The notes under the pieces were generated by a model, which did no database searches, was not told the DNA's origin, and saw only the letters and a list, made by a program, of their open reading frames with translations. DNA of 64,000 nt, from contig NZ_QUNO01000018.1 of assembly GCF_003387475.1 (NCBI RefSeq), positions 186,001 through 250,000 of the forward strand. The letters run 5' to 3'. The translations under genes and the position numbers were made by a program. Of the stretch, positions 43,411 through 61,049 are shown in pieces (position 1 is the stretch's first letter; each line of letters begins with the position of its first letter). The stretch is from Kutzneria buriramensis. Lineage in GTDB: Bacteria; Actinomycetota; Actinomycetes; Mycobacteriales; Pseudonocardiaceae.

Positions 43411-46400
43411 TCACTTCTGCCGCGCGCGGCGACGCCGCTCGCCACGGGACACGCCTACAACGGGTTTGGGCTGGTCCGGCTCCGTCAGCTCGGCGGCGAA
43501 CGCGGCCACCGTGGGGTGCGCGAACAGCACGGCCGGGGCGATCGGGCGACCGACGACCTTCTCGATGGCGGTCACCATCGCCATCCCGACCAGCGACGTG
43601 CCGCCGAGGTCGAAGAACGGGTCGTTCACGCCGATCCGGTCGATGCCGAGGAACTCGCCCCAGATCTCGGCGATGGTGGTCTCCAGGTCGCCGCGCGGCG
43701 GGGCGTAGTCGGTGCGCAGCGGCGGCCGCGGGAAGCGGGCGGTGGTCTCGGGAGTCGCGGCGGTCTCGACGAGCTCGGCAAGGTTGCTCAGCGCGGTCCA
43801 CTCCCGTTGCGCCGCCGGGAGTTCCTGGCGCATGGCCACGACGGTGCCGTGCACGCCGCCGACGATGCGGTCCAGCATGGCGAGCCCGGCGGCGTCGCTG
43901 AAGCCGTTGCGCCGGCGGTAGGCGGCGCGGTCGGCGGTGGCCTCGCTGCCGTCCTGCCACGCGTCGTACTGCCAGTGGCCCCACACGACCGTGACGACCT
44001 GGGTGTCCGAAGTGGACGCCAGCGCGGTGCCGTAGGCGTCGAGGACAGTGTTCGCGGCGCAGTAGTCGCCTTCGCCGAGGCCACCGAGCACAGTGGACAC
44101 GGACGAGTAGAGGATCACCCTGCGCGGCGGGGTCTCCGACGCGATCAACTCCGCGATCGGGTCCAGGGCGCGGACCTTCGGGGCCAGCACGGCGTGCGCG
44201 TCGGCCAGGGTCTGGCGCTGGGCCAGGCCGCTGCCGGGGACGCCGGCGGCGTGCACGATGCCGTCGATGCGGCCGAACCGTTCCTGGGCCTGCGCGATCG
44301 CCGACCGGAACTGGTCCGGGTCGCCGACATCGGCCTTGATCACCAGGGCGTCGGGCAGCTCCGGGACCTCGCCGCCGCCACGGCTGACCAGCGCCAACTT
44401 GCTGACGCCCTGGCCGGCGAGGTGCTTGGCCAGTAGTAGGCCGAGGCCCCGCGTGCCGCCGGTGATCAGGTAGGTGCCGGCCCAGTCGGGCTCGCTGGCA
44501 GGGGTGATCTCGGCGTACCCCTTGAGCCAGCGGCGGCCGTTGCGCCAGCCGACCAGCGCGGGCTCGGCGGCGGCGTCCTCGTAACTCCAGGGCCCGCGCC
44601 GGAGTTCCTCCGCCAGCCGCCGCGCCGACTCGAGCGGGTCGGCGTCCGGCTGGAGGTCGACGCCCCGCCAGGTCAGGCCCGGGTACTCGGCGCGGACGCC
44701 ACGGCCGAGGCCGTGCACGATCGACCGATACGGGGTGGAGGTATCGCCGCCGACGATCTCCGACGACCCGGAGCTGACGGTCAGCAGCCGCACGCCGTGC
44801 TCCTTCGCGGTGCCGGCGAGGGCCTGCACGGTCAGCAGCAGGGTGTCGAAGCCACTGGCGATGGCGGTGTCGGGGGAGTCGGCGAGCAGGCTCCACAGGT
44901 GCACGACCTGCACCGGCCCGTCGGCGGCAAGGATCTCCCGGTACAGCTCAGGCACGGTCGGGTCGATCACCACGCGCCGGCCGTCGCGCCGCCGGCCGGT
45001 GCCGGGGGCGACCTCGACGACCCGCATGCCGGCGGCCTCGGCGATGTCCGCGAGCCGGCCGCCGACGCCGCTGTCGTCCGCGAACACGACCAGCGTGCCG
45101 GCGAGTTCGCCCAGCTCGGCCCGGGTGAGGTCGGTGCGCCAGATCGGGCTGTACAGCAGGCCGCCGCTGGGAACAGCCTGGGCCTTCTCGGTCGCCTGAG
45201 GCCAGTAGCGGGTGCGCTGGAACGGGTACGGCGGCAGCGACACGAGCCGGCCGCCGCGCCGGAACGCCGACCAGTCGAGGTCGACGCCGATCTCCCACAG
45301 CCGGCCGCACGTCTCCAGCACGCTGACGTTCTCGTCCGGCCGGTCGACGGCCGGCCACGGGGCCGGCAGCGTGCCGAGGACCGTCGGGCGGCCGGTGATG
45401 TTCTGTCGCACGAGGCCGCCGAGGGTCTGACCCGGGCCGAGTTCCACGTACGTGTCGGCGGCGAAGTTCTGGACGCTCTCGGCAAAACGGACCGGCTTGC
45501 ACAGGTGATCGGCCCAGTACTGGGGATCCGTGGCCTGGCCCGCAGTCAGTACCGTGCCGGTGGCGTTGGAAATGATCGAGATCCGGGGAGCACGGCGCTC
45601 GACGGTGGCGATCAAAGCCGCCAACTTGTCCTGCATCGGCTGGAGCAGAGTGGAGTGGAACGGGTGCGCGCTGCGCAGCACGCGGGCCGCGATCCCGTTG
45701 GCACGCAGGTGCTGCGAGACGACGTCGATGTCCGTCGGCGATCCACTGAGGACGGTCATCTGCGGGCCGTTCAGCGCGGCGATGTCGACCGGAACGGGCA
45801 GGTCGGTGAGCTGGTCCGGGCCGGCCGCCGCGGCGAGCATCCGCCCGGCCGGGGCGGACTCGATCAGCCGCGCCCGCTCGGTGACCACCCAGAGCGCGTC
45901 GGAGAGCGTGAACACGCCGGCGATGCAGGCCGCCACGTACTCGCCGAGGCTGTAGCCGACGAGCAGATCCGGCTTGACGCCACGGTGTTCGAGCAGCTTG
46001 GCCAGCGCGTATTCGATCGTGAACAGGAACGGGTGCGCGATCTCGGCGTGGTCCATGACGTCGTCCGAGGGGCCGCCGCCGAACAGCGACGGCACCTGCA
46101 CCTCGGCCGGCGGCTCGGCGAAGAACATCTCGCGCAGGTCCACCCCGCACCGGTCGCCGGCGATCGCCAGGCACTCGTCCACGGTGGCGGCGAACACCGG
46201 TTCGTGTTGGTAGAGCGCTCTGCCCAGGCCTCGGTACTGGTCGCCGACGCCCGGCAGCAGGAACGCCACCTTCGGCTTCTCGTGCCCCGCCCGCACCGCG
46301 GGCTCGGCCATCGCGAACCGCGCCTTGGCGTCCGCCGCGTCGGTGGCCACGACCGCCCGGCGATATTCGTGATGCGTGCGGGCGACCTGGAGCGTATTCG

Positions 46401-47874
46401 CCAGGTCCGCCAGCTGGACGTCTTGGCCGCTCAGCGCGTCGAGGCGGTCTCGGAGGGCGTTCTCCGACGCTCCTGTCACCGGAAGCAGTTCCAGGCCCTC
46501 GACCTCGGTGCGCGCGGGTGCCTCGGCCGCTTCAAGGATCACGTGGGCGTTGGTGCCGGACCAGCCGAAGGAGCTCACCCCGGCGATCGCCTTGTCCGGC
46601 AGCTCGGTGAGAGCGGTGGCCGGCCGCACGGTCTCGCTGGCCGCCACGGCCTCCGCCGGCTCGGACATGTTGAGGTTCGGCGGCACCTGCCGGTTCTCGA
46701 GCACGAGGATGGTCTTGATCAGGCCCGCGATGCCGGCGGCGGTGTGCGTGTGGCCGACGTTGGTCTTCACCGCGCCGACCTGCACCGGGCTGGTCCGCTT
46801 GCCGAACACGTCGTTCAGCGCGCCGAGTTCGATCTCGTCGCCGAGCGCGGTGCCGGAGCCGTGCGCCTCCACGAAGGCGATGTCGTCCGCGGTGACCTGC
46901 GCGGCCGCGTGGGCCCGGCGGATCACGTCCACCTGCGCGCTGCGGTTCGGCGCGGTCAGGCCGTTGCTCCGGCCGTCCTGGTTGACCGCGGTGCCGCGGA
47001 TGACCGCCCGCACCCGATGGCCGTGGCGCTCGGCGTCGGAGAGGCGGGTCAGCAGCACCATGCCGCCGCCCTCGCCCATCATGTAGCCGTTGGCGCCGGC
47101 GTCGAACGTGTTGCACCGGTCGGCGAGCAGGGCGTTCGAGCAGCTGTAGATGTACAGGAATTCGTGCAGCGCCAGGTATCCACCGCCGACCAGCACGTAG
47201 TCGCACTCGTTGTTGCGCAGCGCCTGCACCGCCAGGTGCACCGCCACCAGCGACGACGAGCAGGCGGTGTCCAGCGAGAACGTCGGCCCGTGCAGATCGA
47301 AGTGGTACGCGATGCGGCCGGCGACGACGCTGCCCAGGCTGCCCTGGCCCATGTACGGATCGGTGTAGACGGCGTCGCCCTCGCGGTCGTGCTCCAACTG
47401 TCCATATTGGAACGCGTCGGAGAAGCCCAGCAGCACACCGGTTCGGCTGCCCGCAAGCGTTTTCGGGGGCGTGCCGGCGTCCTCCATCGCCTCCCACGCC
47501 AGCTCCATCAGCATGCGCTGCTGCGGGTCCATGCGCAGCGCCTCGCGCGGCGGGAAGCCGAAGAACTCCGCGTCCCAGCCGGCGACATCGGGCAGGAACG
47601 CCCCGGTCTTCGGCGTGTAGAGCGTGTTGTCGTCGGCGCCCGGGTCGTGGTCGAACCGCCCGCGCGGGAAGTCGGTGATCTCCGCCGCCCGCCCGGCCCG
47701 CAGCATGTCCCAGTACGCGGCCACGTCCGGCGCGTCCGGGAAGCGGCAGGACATGCCGATCACGGCGACGGGCTCGTGCGCCCGCGCGTCGGCGTCCGCC
47801 ATCCGGCGGCGCGCGGTCGCCAGGTCAACGGTCACCCGCTTGAGATACTCGCGGAGCTTGTCCTCGCCGGCCAT
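43411..47874 (-). CDS. Type I PKS protein 2: KS-AT-KR-ACP
   Basis: 1487 aa. N-terminal docking-type coiled coil (about residues 1-32, MAGEDKLREYLKRVTVDLA). KS with Cys205 (LDTACSSSL), EAHGSGT and NVGHTHTAAG; AT with GYSLGEYVA and AHPFHS, a variant of the malonyl motif; KR with TGGTRGLG, Ser and Tyr (YSSVSTVLGGLGEGDYCAAN); ACP with DLGGTSLVGM. Basic C-terminal tail RGERRRRARQK without a docking helix. It lies 23 nt after PKS1 and 8 nt before PKS3. Its unusual AT makes it one candidate for use of hydroxymalonyl-ACP; that is inference. Confidence 0.9.
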   Translation of the reverse strand: MAGEDKLREYLKRVTVDLATARRRMADADARAHEPVAVIGMSCRFPDAPDVAAYWDMLRAGRAAEITDFPRGRFDHDPGADDNTLYTPKTGAFLPDVAGWDAEFFGFPPREALRMDPQQRMLMELAWEAMEDAGTPPKTLAGSRTGVLLGFSDAFQYGQLEHDREGDAVYTDPYMGQGSLGSVVAGRIAYHFDLHGPTFSLDTACSSSLVAVHLAVQALRNNECDYVLVGGGYLALHEFLYIYSCSNALLADRCNTFDAGANGYMMGEGGGMVLLTRLSDAERHGHRVRAVIRGTAVNQDGRSNGLTAPNRSAQVDVIRRAHAAAQVTADDIAFVEAHGSGTALGDEIELGALNDVFGKRTSPVQVGAVKTNVGHTHTAAGIAGLIKTILVLENRQVPPNLNMSEPAEAVAASETVRPATALTELPDKAIAGVSSFGWSGTNAHVILEAAEAPARTEVEGLELLPVTGASENALRDRLDALSGQDVQLADLANTLQVARTHHEYRRAVVATDAADAKARFAMAEPAVRAGHEKPKVAFLLPGVGDQYRGLGRALYQHEPVFAATVDECLAIAGDRCGVDLREMFFAEPPAEVQVPSLFGGGPSDDVMDHAEIAHPFLFTIEYALAKLLEHRGVKPDLLVGYSLGEYVAACIAGVFTLSDALWVVTERARLIESAPAGRMLAAAAGPDQLTDLPVPVDIAALNGPQMTVLSGSPTDIDVVSQHLRANGIAARVLRSAHPFHSTLLQPMQDKLAALIATVERRAPRISIISNATGTVLTAGQATDPQYWADHLCKPVRFAESVQNFAADTYVELGPGQTLGGLVRQNITGRPTVLGTLPAPWPAVDRPDENVSVLETCGRLWEIGVDLDWSAFRRGGRLVSLPPYPFQRTRYWPQATEKAQAVPSGGLLYSPIWRTDLTRAELGELAGTLVVFADDSGVGGRLADIAEAAGMRVVEVAPGTGRRRDGRRVVIDPTVPELYREILAADGPVQVVHLWSLLADSPDTAIASGFDTLLLTVQALAGTAKEHGVRLLTVSSGSSEIVGGDTSTPYRSIVHGLGRGVRAEYPGLTWRGVDLQPDADPLESARRLAEELRRGPWSYEDAAAEPALVGWRNGRRWLKGYAEITPASEPDWAGTYLITGGTRGLGLLLAKHLAGQGVSKLALVSRGGGEVPELPDALVIKADVGDPDQFRSAIAQAQERFGRIDGIVHAAGVPGSGLAQRQTLADAHAVLAPKVRALDPIAELIASETPPRRVILYSSVSTVLGGLGEGDYCAANTVLDAYGTALASTSDTQVVTVVWGHWQYDAWQDGSEATADRAAYRRRNGFSDAAGLAMLDRIVGGVHGTVVAMRQELPAAQREWTALSNLAELVETAATPETTARFPRPPLRTDYAPPRGDLETTIAEIWGEFLGIDRIGVNDPFFDLGGTSLVGMAMVTAIEKVVGRPIAPAVLFAHPTVAAFAAELTEPDQPKPVVGVSRGERRRRARQK

Positions 47875-47897
47875 GTGCCTGCAACCCCAATCCGTCT

Positions 47898-55517
<7,620 letters not shown>

Positions 55518-55791
55518 TCGCTCACCGCCGTCACGAGAAGGGAAATTCGCTGCCGATCGTGCGGTGTGCGGAATGGGCCGGGCAAGGCGGCGACGGTGGC
55601 AGGAATTGCTCGGCAACAACCGGACACCGACGGCTCACGCGCGAAATAACGCACCGCCCCCGCCGGCGTCAACACCCCGCCCCACCCCCTACGGGTCCGG
55701 CGAATATGGGGGACCGGCACCCATGTGGGTAGTGGGGGGCGCTTGACAGAGTTCGGCGGGAAGTTGAGGGGGCAAGTGATCGAGGGGTGCC
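55518..55791. promoter_or_regulatory. Divergent promoter region, PKS operon and decarboxylase/SARP operon
   Basis: 274 bp without a gene. Contains TTGACAG (55744) and TTGAGGG about two helical turns further on, resembling the spaced heptamers bound by SARP regulators, and the SARP gene is in the operon starting here. The match is weak and no clear -10 is visible. Confidence 0.4.
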
Positions 55792-57030
55792 ATGTCGAAC
55801 ACGACGGAGCCGTTCCCCCGGGTGAACGGCGTGCTGACGGTGGGTGGTGTGCCGGTGGACCGGCTGGCGGCCCGCGTCGGCGGCACGCCGTTCTTCGCCT
55901 ACGACCGCGACCTGCTCAGCCGGCGGGTCGCGGCGGTGCGGGCCGCGCTGCCGGCGGAGATCTCGCTGAGCTACGCGGTCAAGGCCAACCCGATGCCGGC
56001 GGTGCTGCACCACATGAGCGGCGAGGTGGACGGCTTCGACGTCGCCTCGGCCGGGGAGTTGCAGAAGGCCCTGGACACGACGATGCCGGCCGACCGGATC
56101 AGCTTCGCCGGCCCCGGCAAGACCACCGACGAGCTGGTCCAGGCCGTCGCGGCGGGCGTCACCGTGGAGCTGGAGTCGGCGGGTGAGCTGACTCGCGTGC
56201 GGGAAGTGGGGGAGCGGCTGGGTATCCGGCCGCGGGTGGCCCTGCGCGTGAACCCGGATTTTTCGGTGCGCGGCTCGGGCATGACGCTCGGCGGCGGCGC
56301 GCAGCAGTTCGGCATCGACGCCGAGCAGGTGCCGGCGGTGCTGGCGCGGCTCGGTGACCTGGACTTTCACGGCTTCCACGTGTTCGCCGGCTCGCAGAAC
56401 CTGCGTGCCGACAGCATCTGCGAGGCCCAGCGGGCGACCGTCGACCTGGTGCTCAAGCTCGCGGAGCTGGTGCCCGTCCGGTACGTCAATCTGGGCGGCG
56501 GCTTCGGCATCCCGTACTCGGCCCGGGACGCCGCCCTGGACCTCGGGCCGATCGGCGAGAACCTGGCCAAGCTCGTCGACACGCAGTTGCGCCAGCTGGA
56601 CGCCCGCGTGGTGATCGAGCTCGGCCGCTACCTCGTCGGGGAGGCGGGGATCTACGTGACGCGGGTGGTGGACCGCAAGCACTCGCGAGGCACGACGTTC
56701 CTCGTCGTGGACGGGGGCCTGCACCACCAGCTCGCGGCGTCCGGCAACTTCGGCCAGAAGATCCGCCGCAACTACCCGCTGACGGTGGCCACGTCGGAGT
56801 CCGCAGTGGAGACCGTGACCGTCGTCGGCTGCCTGTGCACGCCGTTGGACCTGTTGGGCGACAAGGTCGAGCTGGCCCGCGCGGACGTCGGCGACCTGAT
56901 CGCGATCTTCCAGGCCGGCGCGTACGGGCTGACCGCCAGCCCCACCGCGTTCCTCGGCCATCCGTCGCCGCGCGAGGTGCTCGTCGGCGGCACCGCACCA
57001 GTCTCGGGGGAGAACCAGTGCAGACAATAG
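55792..57030 (+). CDS. PLP-dependent decarboxylase 2 (exosortase-system-like type III)
   Basis: 412 aa. PLP Lys in LSYAVKANPMP, glycine loop NLGGGFGIPY, IELGRYLVGEAG, and Cys in VGCLCTPLDLLG. Same family as the BtrK-like enzyme but a different branch, close to decarboxylases that accompany an ACP and acyl ligase in exosortase-type loci; such an ACP and ligase are at 31.2-32.9 kb. It probably decarboxylates an amino acid, perhaps carrier-bound. The stop lies 13 nt inside the SARP gene. Confidence 0.85.
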   Translation: MSNTTEPFPRVNGVLTVGGVPVDRLAARVGGTPFFAYDRDLLSRRVAAVRAALPAEISLSYAVKANPMPAVLHHMSGEVDGFDVASAGELQKALDTTMPADRISFAGPGKTTDELVQAVAAGVTVELESAGELTRVREVGERLGIRPRVALRVNPDFSVRGSGMTLGGGAQQFGIDAEQVPAVLARLGDLDFHGFHVFAGSQNLRADSICEAQRATVDLVLKLAELVPVRYVNLGGGFGIPYSARDAALDLGPIGENLAKLVDTQLRQLDARVVIELGRYLVGEAGIYVTRVVDRKHSRGTTFLVVDGGLHHQLAASGNFGQKIRRNYPLTVATSESAVETVTVVGCLCTPLDLLGDKVELARADVGDLIAIFQAGAYGLTASPTAFLGHPSPREVLVGGTAPVSGENQCRQ

Positions 57031-59291
57031 CTTTCCGAGTGTTAGGCCTACTTCAGGTCAACGCCGTGCCGGTCACCGCCCGCCGACAGCAGGTGGTGCT
57101 GGCCATGCTGCTGCTCAACGCGAACCGGGTGGTGCCGCTGGACGGCCTGGTCGACGCGCTGTGGGGCAGCAACCCGCCGGCCACCGCGCGGGCCCAGATC
57201 CAGACCAGCATCTCCGCGCTGCGCCGGCTGCTGGTCACCGCCGGCGTCGGCGAGCGGATCCGGGTGCGTGGCCTCGGGTACACGATCGAGCTGGCCCCTG
57301 CCGAGCTCGATCTGCACGTGTTCGAGGACCTCGTCGGCCGGGGCCGGGCGGCGCAGCGGCCGGACTGCGCGCGGGAGGCCTTCCGGACGGCGCTGGAGCT
57401 GTGGCGTGGGGAGCCGCTGACCGGCGTGGACAGCACGGTCGTGCGGGCCAACCAGGTTCGCATCGCCGAGCGCCGGGTGGAGGCGTTCGAGGAGTGCTTC
57501 GACGCCGAGCTGCGGCTCGGCCTGCACCGCGAGATCGTCGGCGAGATCTCCAGGCTGGTGGAGGAATTCCCGCTGCGGGAGCGGTTCGTGGGCCAGCTGA
57601 TGACCGCGCTGCACCGGTGCGGGCGGCGCGTCGAGGCGCTGTCGGCGTACCGGGACGTGCGGCAGACGCTGGTGGACGAACTCGGTCTGGAACCGGGCCC
57701 CGACCTCCAGCGGCTGCACCAGGACATCCTCAACGGCCAGGTCGTGAAGCCGGTGGCCGCAAGCGTTTCCGCGCCGCGCATGCTGCCGGCGCGGGTGCCG
57801 TACTTCACCGGGAACGGTTCGTTGCTGGACGCCGTGCGCGCGCAGCTGACCGACGACAACGGGCCGTTGGTCGCCGTGATCACCGGCCGTGGCGGCGTCG
57901 GCAAGTCCACTGTGGCCATTGAAGCCGCGCACCGGCTCGCGTCCGAATTCCCGGACGGCCAGCTGTACGCGCGGATGACCGAGGACACCGCGGATGTGCT
58001 GGAGCGGTTCCTGCTGGCGCTGGGCTTCACGGCGATCCCCGCCGACGTCGAGGGTCGGGCGGCCCTGTACCGCAGCGCGATCGCCGGCCGGCGGGTGCTG
58101 ACTATCGTCGAGGACGCCGCCGATCTCGCGCAGATCCGGTCGCTGGTGCCGGGCACCGCGTCCAGCCGGCTGATCATGACCACCCGGGCGCGGACCGCGC
58201 CGCTGCCCGGCTCGACCGTGTTCGAGCTGGACGCGTTGGACGGTCAGGACGGCATCGAGCTGCTGTCGGCGATGGTCGGCGGCGAGCGGGTATGGGCGGA
58301 GCTGCCCGCCGCGGGTGAGCTCGTCGAGCTGTGCGGCGGGTTGCCGCTGGCGTTGAGCGCGGCGGCGTCGATGCTCGCTGCGCGTCCACATTGGACGTTC
58401 ACCACCGTGGTGTGTCGGCTTCGCAACTCCCTCGACCACCAGGTGCGGGCCAGCTTCGAGCGAACCGTGCGCGCGTTGCCGCCGGTGTCGCGGAAGTTGT
58501 TCGCACGGCTGGGTTCGCTGGAGACCGTCAGCTTCGCCTCCTGGGTGGCCGCGCCACTGCTGGACATGGACGCCGCCACGGCCGCCGACGCGTTGGAGGG
58601 GCTCGTCGACGCCCGGCTGGTGGACGTGGCCGGCGCCGGTATGGCCGCGCGCTACCGCATGGACAAGCTGGCGCGGGTCTACGCCCGGGAACTCCTTGCC
58701 ACGCAGGACTATGACGGCTTCCTGACCAGGCTTTTCGGCGCCTGGCTGCGGCTGGCCGACGAGGCCAGGCTGCGGCAGGGCTTCGGCACCCGCGGCGACG
58801 CCTCGCGCTGGCCGCTCGCTGACGTCGACGAGCTGCTGGCCGACCCGGCCGCCTGGTACAAGCAGGAATCCGGCGCGCTGCTCGCGACCGTGCGGCACGC
58901 CGCTTCCATTGACGCCGTGGAACATTGCTGGAATCTCGCCGTCGCTGTCGCCGATCTCGCCGGCGCTCAGGGGAAGTTCGCCGACTGGCGGGAGAGCGTC
59001 GAGTGCGCCCTGCGGGCCGCGCTGCGCGCGGGCGACCGGCTCGGCGAGGCGGCCATGCAGTACCTGTTGGGGGAGTTGGACGTTCGGGAGCACCGCTACT
59101 CCCAGGCGTCTGCCCGGATCCGGCTGGCGCTGGGCATGTTCGACCGCCTCGACCAGCCCGGCTGGCAGGGGCTGGCGGAGCGCTCCCTCGCCGTCGTCGA
59201 ATGGTCCACCCGGTCGCGGCGGCAGGTCGCCCTCGTCGGCGCGCCCCGGCTGCCGCGGCCCGCGCCGCTGAAGTACCTGGAGGAACGATGA
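57018..59291 (+). CDS. SARP/AfsR-type transcriptional activator with NB-ARC ATPase domain
   Basis: 757 aa, GTG start with GGGGGAG upstream. N-terminal OmpR-like DNA-binding domain (VLGLLQVNAVPVTARRQQ...VDALWGSNPPATARAQIQTSISALRR), bacterial transcriptional-activation domain (about residues 100-250, ending LVDELGLEPGPDLQRLHQDIL), then an NB-ARC domain with P-loop GRGGVGKST at ~295 and GGLPLALS. Such regulators switch on antibiotic clusters; it probably activates the PKS operon. ATGA overlap with the next gene. Confidence 0.93.
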   Translation: MQTIAFRVLGLLQVNAVPVTARRQQVVLAMLLLNANRVVPLDGLVDALWGSNPPATARAQIQTSISALRRLLVTAGVGERIRVRGLGYTIELAPAELDLHVFEDLVGRGRAAQRPDCAREAFRTALELWRGEPLTGVDSTVVRANQVRIAERRVEAFEECFDAELRLGLHREIVGEISRLVEEFPLRERFVGQLMTALHRCGRRVEALSAYRDVRQTLVDELGLEPGPDLQRLHQDILNGQVVKPVAASVSAPRMLPARVPYFTGNGSLLDAVRAQLTDDNGPLVAVITGRGGVGKSTVAIEAAHRLASEFPDGQLYARMTEDTADVLERFLLALGFTAIPADVEGRAALYRSAIAGRRVLTIVEDAADLAQIRSLVPGTASSRLIMTTRARTAPLPGSTVFELDALDGQDGIELLSAMVGGERVWAELPAAGELVELCGGLPLALSAAASMLAARPHWTFTTVVCRLRNSLDHQVRASFERTVRALPPVSRKLFARLGSLETVSFASWVAAPLLDMDAATAADALEGLVDARLVDVAGAGMAARYRMDKLARVYARELLATQDYDGFLTRLFGAWLRLADEARLRQGFGTRGDASRWPLADVDELLADPAAWYKQESGALLATVRHAASIDAVEHCWNLAVAVADLAGAQGKFADWRESVECALRAALRAGDRLGEAAMQYLLGELDVREHRYSQASARIRLALGMFDRLDQPGWQGLAERSLAVVEWSTRSRRQVALVGAPRLPRPAPLKYLEER

Positions 59292-60196
59292 CCATCGGAG
59301 CCGCGCTGCCCGCCGGGGATGCCGGGCACGCCAAGAACATCGTCGACGAGCTGGTCGCCCAGACGCGACAGGCCGCCGACGCGGGCCTGTCGTCCGTCTG
59401 GTTCACCCAGCTGTTCGACCACGACGCCATCAGCCTCGCCGCGCTGGCCGGGCGAGCCGTGCCCGGCATCGAGGTCGGCACCGCCGCGGTGCCGCTCTAC
59501 TCGCGGCACCCGCTCGTCATCGCCTCGCTGGCGCAGACCGCCCAGGCCGCGACCGACGGCCGGTTCACGCTCGGCGTCGGCCTCGGCGTGCGCGGCCTGC
59601 TCGAACCGGCGTACGGGCTGCCGTATCCGCCGCCGATCCGCCTGCTGCGGGAGTCCCTGGAGGTGCTCAACCAGGCCCTCGACGGTGACCGGGTCTCCTT
59701 CACGGGGTCATCCGTCGTCGCCCGGCCGTCGCTGTCCACCACCGTCGCCGGCGGGGAAGGCGTGCAGCTGCTCGTCGCGGCGATGGGGCCGCAAGCCCTG
59801 CGCGCCACCGCCGAGTTCGCAGACGGCACCATTCCCTTCCTCGCCGGCCCCCGCGCCCTCGAACGCCAGATCGTCCCCGCCTTCGCCGGCTCCTTCGAAC
59901 CCCGCATCGTGGCGGCCGTGCCGGCTGTGGTCACCGACGACGTCGATGCCGTCCGCGCCATCGCCACCGTCAACCTCGGCTACTACGCCGACATCCCCTC
60001 CTACCGTCAGATCCTCGACGTCGAGGGCGTCACCCACCCCGCCGACCTCGCGCTGATCGGATCCGAAGCGGAGGTGGCGAAAGGCATCCGGCGCTACTTC
60101 GACGCCGGCGCCACCGACGTCGTGCTGATCCAGTCCGGCATGCGCTCGACCGCGGACCGCCTCCGCACGTGGCAGCTGGCGGGCTCCCTGATGTGA
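59288..60196 (+). CDS. LLM-class flavin (F420)-dependent oxidoreductase
   Basis: 302 aa luciferase-like TIM-barrel protein: MTIGAALPAG, GLSSVWFTQLFDHDA, TDGRFTLGVGLG and IGSEAEVAKGIRRYFDAGATDVV. The family uses F420 or FMN. Co-transcribed with the SARP, so a tailoring step on the polyketide is possible; substrate unknown. Confidence 0.88.
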   Translation: MTIGAALPAGDAGHAKNIVDELVAQTRQAADAGLSSVWFTQLFDHDAISLAALAGRAVPGIEVGTAAVPLYSRHPLVIASLAQTAQAATDGRFTLGVGLGVRGLLEPAYGLPYPPPIRLLRESLEVLNQALDGDRVSFTGSSVVARPSLSTTVAGGEGVQLLVAAMGPQALRATAEFADGTIPFLAGPRALERQIVPAFAGSFEPRIVAAVPAVVTDDVDAVRAIATVNLGYYADIPSYRQILDVEGVTHPADLALIGSEAEVAKGIRRYFDAGATDVVLIQSGMRSTADRLRTWQLAGSLM

Positions 60197-60200
60197 GGAA

Positions 60201-61022
60201 TCACCGGAACCGTTCCGCATTGGCGATCGCCCAGTCCGCGAACGTCCGCGGCGGGCGGCCGGTGATCTCCGCGACCGTCGGGTGGACCGTCGCCTCGTCG
60301 AGCGTTCCGTCGGAGTAGAAGCTGAAGAACGCGTCGACGTACTCGGCCGGCATCTGCGCTTGCATCTCGGCGCGGGCCTCGTCGTCGGGCTGGGCCTCGT
60401 ACCGCAGTTCCCGGCCCAGCGCCGCGCCGAGGATGCGTACGCGGTCGCTCGGCCGCAGCGCCTCGGGCCCGGTCACCGGGTACTCGCGACCCTCGTGCTC
60501 GGCCGACACCAGCGCCTGCACCGCGACGGCCGCGATATCGGCCGGGTCGACGACCGCCGACGGCACGTCCGCCCACGGCGCCCGCACCACGCCCGCCCTG
60601 ATCTGCGCTGCCCACTGCAACGCGTTGGTCATGAACATCCGTGGCCGCACCATCGTCCACGCGAGCCCTGACGCCCGCAGCGCCTCCTCGGTGTCGATCA
60701 TGTAGCGGGCGACGGCGTTGGTGCGGTCGCCCGTCTCGGCCGAGCCGCCGGACAGCAGCACGACCCGCCGCACCCCGGCCTTCTCCGCCTCGCTGAAGAC
60801 GTCCGGCGAGTAGCCGCTGAGCAGGAACAATGCGCCGGCGCCGGTCAGCGCCGGGCCCAGCGTCGACGGGTTTGTCAGGTCAGCGGCCACGGCGGTCGCG
60901 CCGGCCGGCACCGCTGATTTCGCCGGATCCCGCGTCAGAGCGGTCACGGCTTCGCCCACTTCGAGCAGTTGGCGAACGACTTCACGGCCCACGTTGCCGG
61001 TCCCCCCGGCCACAACGATCAT
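60201..61022 (-). CDS. NmrA-like NAD(P)-binding protein
   Basis: 273 aa. N-terminal Rossmann motif VVAGGTGNVGREVV, then VVLLSGGSA and WTMVRPRMFMTNAL in place of the SDR Tyr-Lys pair, typical of NmrA/atypical short-chain dehydrogenases (redox sensor or quinone-reductase-like). Convergent with the oxidoreductase gene across 4 bp. Likely outside the cluster. Confidence 0.87.
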   Translation of the reverse strand: MIVVAGGTGNVGREVVRQLLEVGEAVTALTRDPAKSAVPAGATAVAADLTNPSTLGPALTGAGALFLLSGYSPDVFSEAEKAGVRRVVLLSGGSAETGDRTNAVARYMIDTEEALRASGLAWTMVRPRMFMTNALQWAAQIRAGVVRAPWADVPSAVVDPADIAAVAVQALVSAEHEGREYPVTGPEALRPSDRVRILGAALGRELRYEAQPDDEARAEMQAQMPAEYVDAFFSFYSDGTLDEATVHPTVAEITGRPPRTFADWAIANAERFR

Positions 61023-61049
61023 GCGCCCATGCTAGCCAGTCGCGCGCGG

